From Streptantibioticus rubrisoli (GTDB lineage Bacteria; Actinomycetota; Actinomycetes; Streptomycetales; Streptomycetaceae), in contig NZ_JANFNH010000020.1 in assembly GCF_024436055.1 (NCBI RefSeq), positions 35,645-99,644 of the forward strand: 64,000 nucleotides of DNA, written 5' to 3'. Of the stretch, positions 55,542 to 64,000 are shown piece after piece. How positions within the stretch are numbered: position 1 is the first letter of the stretch; every line of letters starts with the position of its first letter. Both the position numbers and the translations under genes were made by a program. The notes beneath the pieces were generated by a model. It did no database searches. It had not been told where the DNA came from and worked only from the letters and a program-made list of their open reading frames with translations.

Positions 55542-55724
55542 TCACCGCGCGATCATGTGGTTGGGGTGGCCGTTGACCATGTGGTCCACGCACGCCGGGC
55601 AGGCCTCACGCGGGCCCAGGTGCTTGTGTGCCTCACGGCTGGCGTAGGCGTGGTACCAGCACTGACGGCACTCGCCCTTCGGAGGGTTCAGAGCCTTCTG
55701 GCTCGCCATCGTCACCACCGTCAC
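55542..55724 (-). CDS. pRL2-8-like small zinc protein
   Basis: A 60-residue protein with GECRQCWYHAYASREAHK and ACPACVDHMVNGHPNHMI, the signature of the pRL2-8 family of Streptomyces conjugative elements; two CxxC pairs suggest zinc. GTG start overlapping the previous stop; ATG 55709 possible. Function unknown. Confidence 0.8.
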   Translation of the reverse strand: MTVVTMASQKALNPPKGECRQCWYHAYASREAHKHLGPREACPACVDHMVNGHPNHMIAR

Positions 55725-56050
55725 AGTCCGGCGCGGCGGATGGCCCGCTCGGTGGCCCGCACGCGCTGCTCGGCCTGCCTGCGGGCATCGCGGGCGGCCC
55801 TTCGGTCCTCGCCCCGGGCGGCGCGCTCCCGGGCCTTGGCAGCGGCCAGCTCGTTCTTCGCGCGGTCGTCCTGGGCGAACAGGGCGTCCGCTTCACGGGC
55901 GCCGCGGTCGGCGGCGACGGCGTCGATGCGCTCGATGCGCTTCTCGATCCGCGAATCAACGGCACTGGCCGCAGCCTGTTCGACGCCGCGCAGGACCAGC
56001 CGGGCGCGCTCGGCGCGCTCGCCGCGGGTGTAGGACCGGTACTCGGACAT
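55721..56050 (-). CDS. Charged coiled-coil protein of the transfer operon
   Basis: A 109-residue Arg/Ala/Glu-rich helical protein (EREARGEDRR-like repeats, for example RAARDARRQAEQRVRATERA). AGGAGA precedes ATG 56050. It follows the candidate clt and traB. Function unknown. Confidence 0.7.
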   Translation of the reverse strand: MSEYRSYTRGERAERARLVLRGVEQAAASAVDSRIEKRIERIDAVAADRGAREADALFAQDDRAKNELAAAKARERAARGEDRRAARDARRQAEQRVRATERAIRRAGL

Positions 56051-56083
56051 GACGGTTCTCCTATCGCTGTCACGGTGCGTGCA

Positions 56084-56257
56084 GGGGAGGGAGGCGGCAG
56101 GAGGCCCGAGGAGGGCCGTTTTCCGGGGTGTTGAGGCTGCTGTACGGCCCGCCTCCCTGCCTCCCTCACGTGGTGTCTGTGCAGGTCAGCGTGAGGGACT
56201 GGGGCGAGAGAGGCGGTGAGGGAGAACTCCCTCAACTCCCTTGCCGCCTCCCTTCAC
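56084..56257. other. Candidate clt (TraB binding locus)
   Basis: Just past the traB stop the core (G)TGAGGGAG/CTCCCTCA recurs on both strands: 56161-56169, 56191-56198, 56216-56224, 56227-56234, with variants at 56084-56093, 56151-56159 and 56246-56257. In pSVH1-type plasmids the clt repeats bound by the TraB winged helix lie at this place. Confidence 0.5.
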
Positions 56258-58488
56258 TCTCCGTCGATCTCTGCCTCTTCTGCGCGCCGTTCGAGGGCTG
56301 CCAGGACCCGGATACGGGACACGCACATGACGCCGCTGGAGCCGTCGTCCGCCCGGGTCTGGTACGCGGCGGCCCCCGCCTCATCCAGCACCCGTTTCAA
56401 GTCCCGCAGTTCCCAGCCCTGATACACCGACGGCGCCCGGTCGATCAGTCGACGCAGAACCTCTTGGGTCTGGATCCGCTCGCCTCCTTCGAGCACGGCG
56501 GCGATGTCGGCGAGGTGGTCGATTTCCTCGGCCGGGGCCTGCGTGCCGTCCCGGGTCTCGACGCCCGCCCGCCGTGCCTTGGCCCGCTCGGCGATCTCCG
56601 CGGCCTGGTCGCCGTCGATGAAGTGCGTCCGCACGGTGACCGACGCCTGGCCAGGCTCCAGCTTCACCCCGTCCCCGGCCACCACCAACGTGCCCTTGTC
56701 GAGCCCCTGGCGGAGCTTGTGCGGGGCGGCGCCACCGGCGAGCGCCTGCGCGCCCAGCGCCATCTCCGCCTGCGACTCCGTGCCGACCACCAGCGACGCC
56801 CGGATGTGATTGCCCTCGCGGGAGCGCTTCGGAAGGTTCTCGTTGGTCGGGTCCTGCGTGCCTTCCCAGGTCGTGACCGAGACAGCACGCCCCTGATCGT
56901 GGATCTTCTTGATGGCCTGGAAGTACCGGCTGGTGGCCTTCGACCCGCCATAGGGCCGCTTGTCCTCGCCAACGGCACCCGACCCGTAAGCGACCTGCGC
57001 CTCATCGACGATCAGCACCAGGGGACGGAACCGCGAGTCCGCCAGGATCTTCTCCTGCGTCCAGCCCTCGGCAGTGAGCTGCCGCATCAGGGCGATCCGG
57101 CGGCCCATCTCGTCAACGCCCGCTTCCACCATGTTGGTTGCGGCCATGACATGCTCGTCCGTGGGCCCCTGAATCAACACAGATGCTAGGCCGTTGAACA
57201 TCTGCCAGTCGCCGACACCCTTCAGGTCCGCGATGCGGAACTCGACGCGCGGATCGAAGGCCAGCCACAGCGCCAGCGCCCGCAGGCTGGCGGTCTTCCC
57301 CTGATTCGACAGACCGGTGATCAGCATGTGCCGCTGCCACAGGCTGATCAGTACCGCATCGCCGCGCAGGTCTTGCCCCCACGGTGCGCGGCCTTTGCGC
57401 ATGTCGGCCGTCACGTCCGGGTCGAGCACCAGTGGGGACGGGCCGATCGGCTCATCGAGGGCGCCGGAGTCGGCGATCCACATCCGCACGGTACGAGGTG
57501 CGGGCGGAATGCTCATGTGCAGCTCGTGCTCGTGCCGGTGCAGGTTCTCCGCCAGTTTCCGGCGCCTGGCCAGCACTTCCTCCGTGCTGACGCCGGATGG
57601 AAGCGTCACGTCCACCTCCGCGCCGCAGCCAGCTCGGGTGATCGGCCCGAGCATCCCGGCCGCCCCGTCAGTCATGTCCTTGATGGACTTCTTCAGCGCC
57701 GCTATGCCCAGGTCGGAGAGGGCCTTGACCACGATGCTCGGCGTGATCGGGACATCGTCCGCCGTCCCGGAAGCAGGACGGGCCCAGACCGGTGCCGTCC
57801 CGTGCGCCTGGCCCGCCCGCCACAGGTGGGACAAGCCAGCGAGGACCAGCAGCGCCAGCGCCGGGCCCCACGCCACGCCCACGAACCAGCAGACGGCCCG
57901 CACTGCATCGACCGCGGCCATAGTCGGCACCACAACGTCGTGAGGGTCGTGGCTCGATGCGGCCATGCAGATGCCGAGCAGCAGCAGGGCACCTTCCGCC
58001 CCGGCCAAACCGATCGCCGCGCTCTGCACCACGTGCGGAGCTTTGGTCAGCAGATCCATACGCCGCTGGTGGCGGGCCTGGCGGAACCGGTCAGCCTTGT
58101 CCTGCCACTCAGCCGCGCCCGCATGATCTCCAGCGGCGACGGCGGCCTGGCGCATCTGGTGGTGCACGGCCACCGTTCGGCCGTGCCAGACGCGTTTGGC
58201 GACGACACCTGTGCCGCCAATGAGGTAGGCACTGTGCCGGGCTGCCAGGCGCAGCGTCTTGCGGGTCCGCTCGTGCGTGACCGCAGCCTGTACCCGGCGC
58301 GTGGCGCGCCTGATCCTGCGGGCGCGCTGACGGGCGGCCGGGGCGTCGACCGGCTCGGGTGCCTCGGCCGGCCGGACGAGCGGCGGCGTGTCCTCGGGCT
58401 CGCGCGGCTTGGTCAGGTCGACCGGCTGGCCGATCGTCACCGTGCTCGGCGGAGCCGGACGGTGGTGACCGTTCACGGCGGTACTCAC
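56254..58488 (-). CDS. traB: TraB-type FtsK/SpoIIIE DNA translocase
   Basis: A 744-residue conjugation motor. It has an N-terminal soluble part, two to three membrane helices (AAIGLAGAEGALLLLGICMA; FVGVAWGPALALLVLAGL), Walker A GLSNQGKT (about 390), Walker B PLVLIVDEAQ and a C-terminal winged helix that should recognise clt. It moves double-stranded DNA between mycelia without relaxase. GTG start, GTGA overlap with the DUF2637 gene. Confidence 0.9.
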   Translation of the reverse strand: MSTAVNGHHRPAPPSTVTIGQPVDLTKPREPEDTPPLVRPAEAPEPVDAPAARQRARRIRRATRRVQAAVTHERTRKTLRLAARHSAYLIGGTGVVAKRVWHGRTVAVHHQMRQAAVAAGDHAGAAEWQDKADRFRQARHQRRMDLLTKAPHVVQSAAIGLAGAEGALLLLGICMAASSHDPHDVVVPTMAAVDAVRAVCWFVGVAWGPALALLVLAGLSHLWRAGQAHGTAPVWARPASGTADDVPITPSIVVKALSDLGIAALKKSIKDMTDGAAGMLGPITRAGCGAEVDVTLPSGVSTEEVLARRRKLAENLHRHEHELHMSIPPAPRTVRMWIADSGALDEPIGPSPLVLDPDVTADMRKGRAPWGQDLRGDAVLISLWQRHMLITGLSNQGKTASLRALALWLAFDPRVEFRIADLKGVGDWQMFNGLASVLIQGPTDEHVMAATNMVEAGVDEMGRRIALMRQLTAEGWTQEKILADSRFRPLVLIVDEAQVAYGSGAVGEDKRPYGGSKATSRYFQAIKKIHDQGRAVSVTTWEGTQDPTNENLPKRSREGNHIRASLVVGTESQAEMALGAQALAGGAAPHKLRQGLDKGTLVVAGDGVKLEPGQASVTVRTHFIDGDQAAEIAERAKARRAGVETRDGTQAPAEEIDHLADIAAVLEGGERIQTQEVLRRLIDRAPSVYQGWELRDLKRVLDEAGAAAYQTRADDGSSGVMCVSRIRVLAALERRAEEAEIDGE

Positions 58489-59993
58489 GCTGCTACCTCC
58501 TTGAGGGTGGTGGTGGTCGGGTTTGCGGCAGTGGGCCGGTAGCCGTCAGCGAGCAACTCGGCAGCCTCCCGGCGCCGCTCCGATGCGGTGGTGGTCGACA
58601 CCCCGAGGGCGTCCGCGATGGTCTGCAGCTCGACCGCTTCCGGGTCGCTGCTGCCGGTCGCGAGGATCATCCGGGCGACCTTGCGGGCGGCCCGTTCCCG
58701 GGGCGTGAGGCGGGCAGCGTCCTCCGCTTCGACCGCGCGCAGCTCCATTCCGGCTACGCGGGCTCGCGTTTCGGCCGCGCGGAGCCGAGCAGCCTCGGCG
58801 GCCTCCTTCGCGGCCTCCGCCTCCCTCTCCGCGACCGCCGCGGCCCGCTCGGCGTCGGCAGAGCGACGCCGCGTCTCGGCTGCCTCTCGTTCCATTCCGG
58901 CCGCGGCCCGGTCCGTTTCGGCTGCGCGCCGTCGCGTTTCGGCAGCGGCCTCCTCCGTTTCGGCCGCACGCTTGTTCGCTTCAGCTGCATCCAGTGACTC
59001 GAACGCTTGAGCCTCCTCGGCAGCAGCCCGCGCACGAGCCTGAGCGGACGCCTCCGCCGTCTCCTTCGCGGCGCGGGCCTCCACCGCAGCGACCCCGGTT
59101 TCGGCGTCGATCTGGTGCCGCGCGGCCTCGACCGTGCCGCGGGCGCGCAGACGGGCGACCTCCGCCTCAGCAGCCCGCTCGGCGCTCCGCGTCTCCGCCT
59201 CGACCTGCCGCGCCTGCTCGGCCTCGGCCCGCAACCGCTCGGCTTCCTCGGCCTTCTGAGGCAGCGCCAGCGCCTCGTCAACGGACAGTCCGAAGCGGGC
59301 CATTGTGAACGGCAAACGGGCGTCGGATGGGGCCTTGCGCCAGTCCCCGTACCGGCGGTCGAGCAGCGCCCGGTACACGATCCGCTCCCGCTCCAGCCCC
59401 ACGGCCTGGGCGTATGAGCCGATGTCCCACAACTTCATCCGCCGGTACATCCGCCACGACGGGACCGGCGCGAGCAGCCAGCGGTGCAGCGGCACCCCGG
59501 CCGATTCCCGCCCGGCTTCCAGGTCTGCGGCCTTCACCACCAGGCGGCGGCCGGCCTCGACGCTGGCGACGAACAGCAGCGGCAGCACGGCGTGCATGGC
59601 CGCGCCGACGGTGTCGTTCCGCCCAGCCGCGGACGCGTTGAAGTAGACCGTGCAGCCGGTCAGCAGGTGCGCCAGCAGCCGCAGCATCGGCCAGGGGGTT
59701 TGGCGGCGGATCAGGTGCAGGTCGAGCGCCAGCAGGACCACAATCCCGGCGTCGATCCCGATGGGGAACACCCGGCTGAACCAGCCGAACCCGTGGGCGA
59801 AACCGAGATGGACCAGAGCGGAGTACGAGCCGGTGAACCCGATCCCGGCGAGCACCGCGCCACCGACGACCGCGACAACGGTCAACAGCATCATGGCGCT
59901 CGCGGAACGGCGGCCGGTCGTACCCGAAACGGATCGGGGCGTACCCGGAACGCCAGTCGGCTGGCCCGGAATGGACTCGTTCACGGTCGCCAC
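58485..59993 (-). CDS. DUF2637 spread-type membrane protein with coiled coil
   Basis: A 502-residue protein with four membrane helices in the first 170 residues (AVVGGAVLAGIGFTGSYSAL; GIDAGIVVLLALDLHLI and others), a very long Ala/Glu/Arg coiled coil (about 220-440) and a C-terminal helix-turn-helix-like end (LQTIADALGVSTTTASERRR). DUF2637 proteins (SpdB-like) help spread the element within the mycelium. GTG 59993 follows GGGGGGA; GTG 59984 is possible. Confidence 0.85.
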   Translation of the reverse strand: MATVNESIPGQPTGVPGTPRSVSGTTGRRSASAMMLLTVVAVVGGAVLAGIGFTGSYSALVHLGFAHGFGWFSRVFPIGIDAGIVVLLALDLHLIRRQTPWPMLRLLAHLLTGCTVYFNASAAGRNDTVGAAMHAVLPLLFVASVEAGRRLVVKAADLEAGRESAGVPLHRWLLAPVPSWRMYRRMKLWDIGSYAQAVGLERERIVYRALLDRRYGDWRKAPSDARLPFTMARFGLSVDEALALPQKAEEAERLRAEAEQARQVEAETRSAERAAEAEVARLRARGTVEAARHQIDAETGVAAVEARAAKETAEASAQARARAAAEEAQAFESLDAAEANKRAAETEEAAAETRRRAAETDRAAAGMEREAAETRRRSADAERAAAVAEREAEAAKEAAEAARLRAAETRARVAGMELRAVEAEDAARLTPRERAARKVARMILATGSSDPEAVELQTIADALGVSTTTASERRREAAELLADGYRPTAANPTTTTLKEVAA

Positions 59994-60517
59994 GGCATCC
60001 CCCCGACGTCGATGACCCCGGCGTGCTCGGCCTGGATCCGGTACGCCTCGCCCTCCTCGGCCTGCTGCCGCAGGTCCTCGGCGTACAGGTCCTCCTCGTC
60101 GACAGCGGCCAAGCCGAGGTCGAACCTGAGCAGCTCGGTCATTTGCTCGCGTCGACCGGGACGGCCGGCCTGGACGGCGTGCACGAACTCGTGCACGAAG
60201 TAGTCGGTCAGCCACCTGTCATCGAGGGCCCGGCGGGTGACGACGATCAACACGCCCGTGGGGGACAGCGCAGTGCACGCCAGCCCGGTACGGGCCTCGC
60301 GCCACATGGCGAACCCGTAGCGGAGCCGGGCCAGCCACGACGGCCGGCCACCCGCAACCGCGGTCGCGGCGCGCACGGCGTACATAGCCAGTTGCACCCG
60401 GTTGGCGACGACGATGGTGGTCGGCGGCAGGAACGTGGACAGGCGACGCTCGACGAACACGGCAGCGCCCGCGGCTACTTCGGCGAGCGGCGTGGGCAGG
60501 TCGGCGGCGTCCAGCAT
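59981..60517 (-). CDS. Putative zinc metallopeptidase of the transfer operon
   Basis: A 178-residue protein with a short hydrophobic middle and the zinc motif HEFVH (109-113, in DYFVHEFVHAVQAGR), followed by Glu-rich helices that could supply the third ligand. It has no signal peptide. ATG shares a base with the upstream stop, and the end overlaps the DUF2637 gene. Role may be processing of a transfer or wall protein; this is inference. Confidence 0.68.
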   Translation of the reverse strand: MLDAADLPTPLAEVAAGAAVFVERRLSTFLPPTTIVVANRVQLAMYAVRAATAVAGGRPSWLARLRYGFAMWREARTGLACTALSPTGVLIVVTRRALDDRWLTDYFVHEFVHAVQAGRPGRREQMTELLRFDLGLAAVDEEDLYAEDLRQQAEEGEAYRIQAEHAGVIDVGGMPWRP

Positions 60518-60708
60518 CACAGCCACCCCCAGCGGCGGGCAGCCATGCGCCAGCTGACGGCGGCCAGGGCGGAAGCGAGCAGCCAACCCTGACCCAACGC
60601 CCAAGCAACGGCGTGCAGCCCGAGGACGGGCGCCACGGCGGCCAGTCGGCCCAGGAACGGGAAGTGCAGGAGCAGCGCGATCAACAGCGCTACGGCAAGC
60701 CATTTCAC
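60517..60708 (-). CDS. Small two-helix membrane protein
   Basis: A 63-residue protein, nearly all hydrophobic (WLAVALLIALLLHFPFLG; LGLHAVAWALGQGWLLASAL). GTG 60708 after AAAGGGA. Typical of small spread proteins in Streptomyces transfer operons. Confidence 0.7.
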   Translation of the reverse strand: MKWLAVALLIALLLHFPFLGRLAAVAPVLGLHAVAWALGQGWLLASALAAVSWRMAARRWGWL

Positions 60709-60764
60709 GGAACGTCCCTTTCACGGGGAGAGGGCCCCGCCCGACACGCGGGCGGGGCACGGAT

Positions 60765-60962
60765 TCAGCGGAGCGGCGGGGAACCGGCGGCGCGGGCGAT
60801 GGCGTGGCCGAACAGGTTCGAGCCGTGCTGGTCGCCGACCGCCTGGGCGGTCACCAGCCGGTCGAACAAGGCCTCGACGGGCGGAAGCGGCGTGCTGCTG
60901 TGCTCGGCGGCACGGATCGCCGCGTGCTCGGTCGGCCGCGGGATCGGGAACTTCGGCTTCAT
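60765..60962 (-). CDS. Small hypothetical protein, transfer operon
   Basis: A 65-residue protein (KPKFPIPRPTEHAAIRAAEH) whose ATG overlaps the upstream stop by four bases. The opening FPIPRP and AAIRAAEH look like the start of other AICE spread proteins. Function unknown. Confidence 0.62.
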   Translation of the reverse strand: MKPKFPIPRPTEHAAIRAAEHSSTPLPPVEALFDRLVTAQAVGDQHGSNLFGHAIARAAGSPPLR

Positions 60963-61537
60963 GACCCGTCACCGCCCCGCCGCAGCCATTCGAACGGCCG
61001 CAGGTTCCCGGCCGCCCTGAACACACGGCTCGCCGCGCCCTCGGGCGCATCAGGCAGCGGGTAGACCCGGCCGCGCTCCAACGAGGCCAGCAGCCGGGCC
61101 GCGTGGTGCTCGCAGCCCTTCGCTCCTCCGTCGCGGGTATCGAGCACCGTTACCACGACCGGGCCGCCGCACGGCGTCGCGTCGTCAGGGTGAGCCGCAG
61201 GGCAGCGGTCGGCCGCTGCCTGGTCGGTGTCGGGCCAGATCATGCGAGTGAGTGCCTGCTCGAACCGGACGAGGCGCTGCAAGGAACCGGTGGCGGCGTA
61301 CAGCTCCATCCGCGCGGCCCGGCACAGGTTCCGGAACTCCGCGTCGTGCTGTACCGACAGCCGCGCCGACCGGTCGGCGTCGAGCGCGCCGAGCAGTTGG
61401 TGAAGGACGTCGGCCAGCTTCTCGTGCGACTCGGGGATCTCAGGGGCGTTCAGTTCGAGAGCGTCGGCCGCGGCCAGTGCCTGGCGCGCTGCGTCGATCG
61501 CGGTGTGCAGCTGCGGGGAGAAGTCCGCGCGGCTCAT
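60959..61537 (-). CDS. Hypothetical protein, transfer operon
   Basis: A 192-residue protein: a helical N-terminal half (LHTAIDAARQALAAADALEL) and a C-terminal part with a Cys/His cluster (CPAAHPDDATPCGG, KGCEHH) like those of other AICE proteins. ATG coupled to the upstream stop. Confidence 0.7.
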   Translation of the reverse strand: MSRADFSPQLHTAIDAARQALAAADALELNAPEIPESHEKLADVLHQLLGALDADRSARLSVQHDAEFRNLCRAARMELYAATGSLQRLVRFEQALTRMIWPDTDQAAADRCPAAHPDDATPCGGPVVVTVLDTRDGGAKGCEHHAARLLASLERGRVYPLPDAPEGAASRVFRAAGNLRPFEWLRRGGDGS

Positions 61538-62010
61538 CAGACCGTCACCAGCTCGGCGGCCGGGACACGCTCGACCTTCAACGACGGCGCGCTCGGCTTC
61601 ATCGGCACCGGGCCGAGTCCGTGCTGCTTGAAGATGCGGCGGATCTCGTCCAAGTCCGCCGTCTGACGGGTCGAGGTGACACGGGAGACGACCCATCCCC
61701 CGTAGATGCCAGCCGGGAGCCGGTCGAGAAGGCGCTTCGCCTTCCGCTTACCGCGATCGGCAGCGCGGGCCTGGTCCGCGGCCTTCGCGAACGATGCAGC
61801 AGCGGCCTCGATGTCCTCGACGTCGGGCAACTCGTCTGCAGTGAACAGGCCGGTCGGCTCCGGAGCGGCGACAGGCGCCGGCTGCGACGGAGCGGAGTGG
61901 CGGGTCAGCGACGCGGGGGCGATCAGCGAACGGACCGCGTCGGAGACGGTGGAGAGGAAACGGCGGGTGGTCTGGCGTCCGGTCTGGGGGCGCATGAAAA
62001 GGTGAAGCAC
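61537..62010 (-). CDS. First gene of the transfer operon, hypothetical
   Basis: A 157-residue protein with a helical acidic middle (VEDIEAAAASFAKAADQARAADRGKRKAKRLLDRLP) and IYGGWVVSRVTSTRQTADLDEIRRIF. CAGGAG lies 6 bases before GTG 62010. It heads the leftward transfer operon, next to the divergent operator region. Confidence 0.72.
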   Translation of the reverse strand: MLHLFMRPQTGRQTTRRFLSTVSDAVRSLIAPASLTRHSAPSQPAPVAAPEPTGLFTADELPDVEDIEAAAASFAKAADQARAADRGKRKAKRLLDRLPAGIYGGWVVSRVTSTRQTADLDEIRRIFKQHGLGPVPMKPSAPSLKVERVPAAELVTV

Positions 62011-62108
62011 AGCGGACTCCTGGTCAGATCAGGGGTTCCGTCAGGCCCTGCCTCGGTGTGTGAGAGCCCGAGGTGGGGCCGTTCTGCGTTGGAAGGTCGA
62101 TTAACCTT

Positions 62109-62177
62109 GTGGGAACACAGTAATCCCTAACCCTGTTCCCACACAAGCGGTTCGTGTCAGAATCCCCGTGGGAACAC
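62109..62177. promoter_or_regulatory. Triple GTGGGAACAC operator in the divergent region
   Basis: GTGGGAACAC stands at 62109-62118 and 62168-62177, with the inverse TGTTCCCAC at 62134-62142. The motif lies between the transfer operon (start 62010) and the divergent small gene at 62191, and its last copy ends 13 bases before that ATG. It is the likely switch for transfer genes. Confidence 0.65.
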
Positions 62178-62190
62178 GAGAGGGAGAGTC

Positions 62191-62445
62191 ATGGGAGACA
62201 GTGCCGACCACACCCACCACACGCGCTTCCGTATCCCGCGCGTCATGTGGGAGGCATACGGCCGAGTTGCCGAACGGCTGGGCACCGACCGAAGCGCGCT
62301 GCTTCTCGACCACGTGCGCGCGGACATCCGAGAGTACGGCGACGAACGGGACCTCGCTGACCTTGAGGCGGCCGAGCAGGAACTCGCCGAGCGCAGAGCC
62401 CGCAAGGGGGGTCGGCCGCGACGTTCTGCGCAGGCCGACAGTTGA
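62191..62445 (+). CDS. Small putative DNA-binding regulator
   Basis: An 84-residue protein with a ribbon-helix-helix-like opening (HHTRFRIPRVMWEAYGRVAERLGTDRSALLLDHVRADI) and a charged tail. GAGAGGGAGAG precedes the ATG. It is divergent from the transfer operon with the operator repeats between, so it probably represses transfer and itself. Confidence 0.7.
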   Translation: MGDSADHTHHTRFRIPRVMWEAYGRVAERLGTDRSALLLDHVRADIREYGDERDLADLEAAEQELAERRARKGGRPRRSAQADS

Positions 62446-62465
62446 GGGCCGATCAGCTTCGTGCC

Positions 62466-62484
62466 GTCTCACACTCGTCTCACA
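62466..62484 (+). promoter_or_regulatory. Candidate integrase arm sites, right end
   Basis: Two GTCTCACA copies (62466-62473 and 62477-62484) lie about 94-112 bases inside att copy 3. They match in sequence and distance the pair at the left end (31681-31698). No gene lies in 62446-62577. Confidence 0.5.
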
Positions 62485-62577
62485 AACTGCCCCTAAGGGG
62501 CTGGTCGGTGAGCCGCTGACCTGGGTAAAACCCGCTCTGCATGGACCCGTTGGACGTCACGGACGCCCGGCCGAACA

Positions 62578-62620
62578 CTGGGGGTCAAGGGGTCGCAGGT
62601 TCAAATCCTGTCGTCCCGAC
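62578..62620 (+). repeat. att copy 3 (right end of the AICE)
   Basis: The same 43-base tRNA 3' end as at 20817 and 31556. It is followed directly by the R2 segment with the tRNA terminator, so it looks like the junction with the original chromosomal side. Confidence 0.9.
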
Positions 62621-62941
62621 TTGCGAAACCGCAGGTCGAAGGCCGTTTCCGTGAGTAACGGAAGCGGCCTTTGTCGTGTTTGCGGTGGGAGCGGATGGGG
62701 AGCCCTCTGGGAGCGCTCTTGCTCCCAGCCTCAAGTGGTGTCAATCGGGGGCGATTTGTCCGTCGTCCGATCGGGTGGATGTGGGGCGCGGTACGGGGAC
62801 GTTGCGCGCCGTCGTCAACCGTTGGGCGGCGAGGTCACCCGGGATGATGTTGATGTAGCGGGCATCGAGAGGCCTAAACGCCCCTTGGCGGGTTCTGGCC
62901 GACCTTTGGCCAAGGGAGCGGGGTGGGGTGCTCCCCGTGGG
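62621..62941. repeat. tRNA-downstream segment, copy R2
   Basis: Almost identical to 20860-21180, including both hairpins. Similarity drops sharply after 62941 but patches continue to about 63640. Confidence 0.88.
62639..62671 (+). terminator. tRNA terminator, copy 2
   Basis: The same stem as at 20878-20910: AAGGCCGTTTCCGT with ACGGAAGCGGCCTT, followed by T. Confidence 0.8.

Positions 62942-64000
<1,059 letters not shown>

Larger units (their letters stand above)
31556..62620 (+). mobile_element. Integrated actinomycete conjugative element (AICE), about 31 kb
   Basis: The element is bounded by 43-bp direct repeats of a tRNA 3' end. It holds, in order, integrase, repressor, excisionase, a chain of small genes ending in a primase/polymerase, an iteron-rich candidate origin, cargo, and a leftward TraB/DUF2637 transfer operon. 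This is the pSAM2-like AICE plan with a primase/polymerase replicase. No insertion sequence or broken gene was seen inside, so it is probably still mobile. Confidence 0.92.

Overview
The window is high-GC DNA from an actinomycete, almost certainly a Streptomyces. The evidence is GC-rich codon use, frequent GTG starts and F420-type LLM oxidoreductases. It also carries an actinomycete integrative and conjugative element (AICE) with a one-protein TraB-type transfer system and a primase/polymerase replicase, joined to a tRNA 3' end. No rRNA, intact tRNA or CRISPR array was seen.

Bases 1-20,800 are an old accessory region with a redox theme and many relics. It holds a multicopper oxidase lipoprotein, a ferredoxin / ferredoxin reductase / cytochrome P450 operon, a Gfo/Idh/MocA oxidoreductase, two LLM flavin oxidoreductases, a Tat-exported DyP peroxidase, a YVTN beta-propeller protein, an NAD-binding dehydrogenase and a near-identical pair of SDR genes 17 kb apart. 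Between them lie decayed copies: a second multicopper oxidase with a large internal deletion, a sulfite oxidase remnant, an LLM fragment, a frameshifted SMI1/KNR4 gene and pieces of at least four transposase families.

Three direct repeats of a 43-bp tRNA 3' end (proline-type, GGG anticodon loop) lie at 20,817, 31,556 and 62,578. They divide the rest into two tandem blocks. Block A (20.86-31.55 kb) has a duplicated tRNA-downstream segment with its terminator, two small secreted proteins, a 1,476-residue secreted protein with a lysozyme-like and a golvesin-like region, a truncated IS1182 transposase and a VapBC toxin-antitoxin pair. Block B (31.6-62.58 kb) is a 31-kb AICE that looks complete and free of insertion sequences. 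It runs from integrase, repressor and excisionase, through a chain of overlapping small genes to the primase/polymerase and an iteron-rich candidate origin, then small cargo genes. Next come a Cre-like recombinase with an adjoining 34-bp lox-like palindrome, lipoproteins and membrane proteins, a cold-shock protein, and a graspetide RiPP operon (precursor, ATP-grasp ligase, isoaspartyl-type methyltransferase). The element ends with a leftward transfer operon (TraB, a DUF2637 spread protein, a possible metallopeptidase, small membrane proteins) behind a triple operator.

The parts of block B fit one life cycle. The Int/Xis/repressor set governs excision, the primase/polymerase and iterons replicate the circle, the Cre/lox-like pair could resolve dimers, and TraB moves DNA between mycelia. 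The RiPP operon is the main recognisable cargo. Beyond the right att copy lie the second copy of the tRNA-downstream segment and a transposase cut by the window edge.
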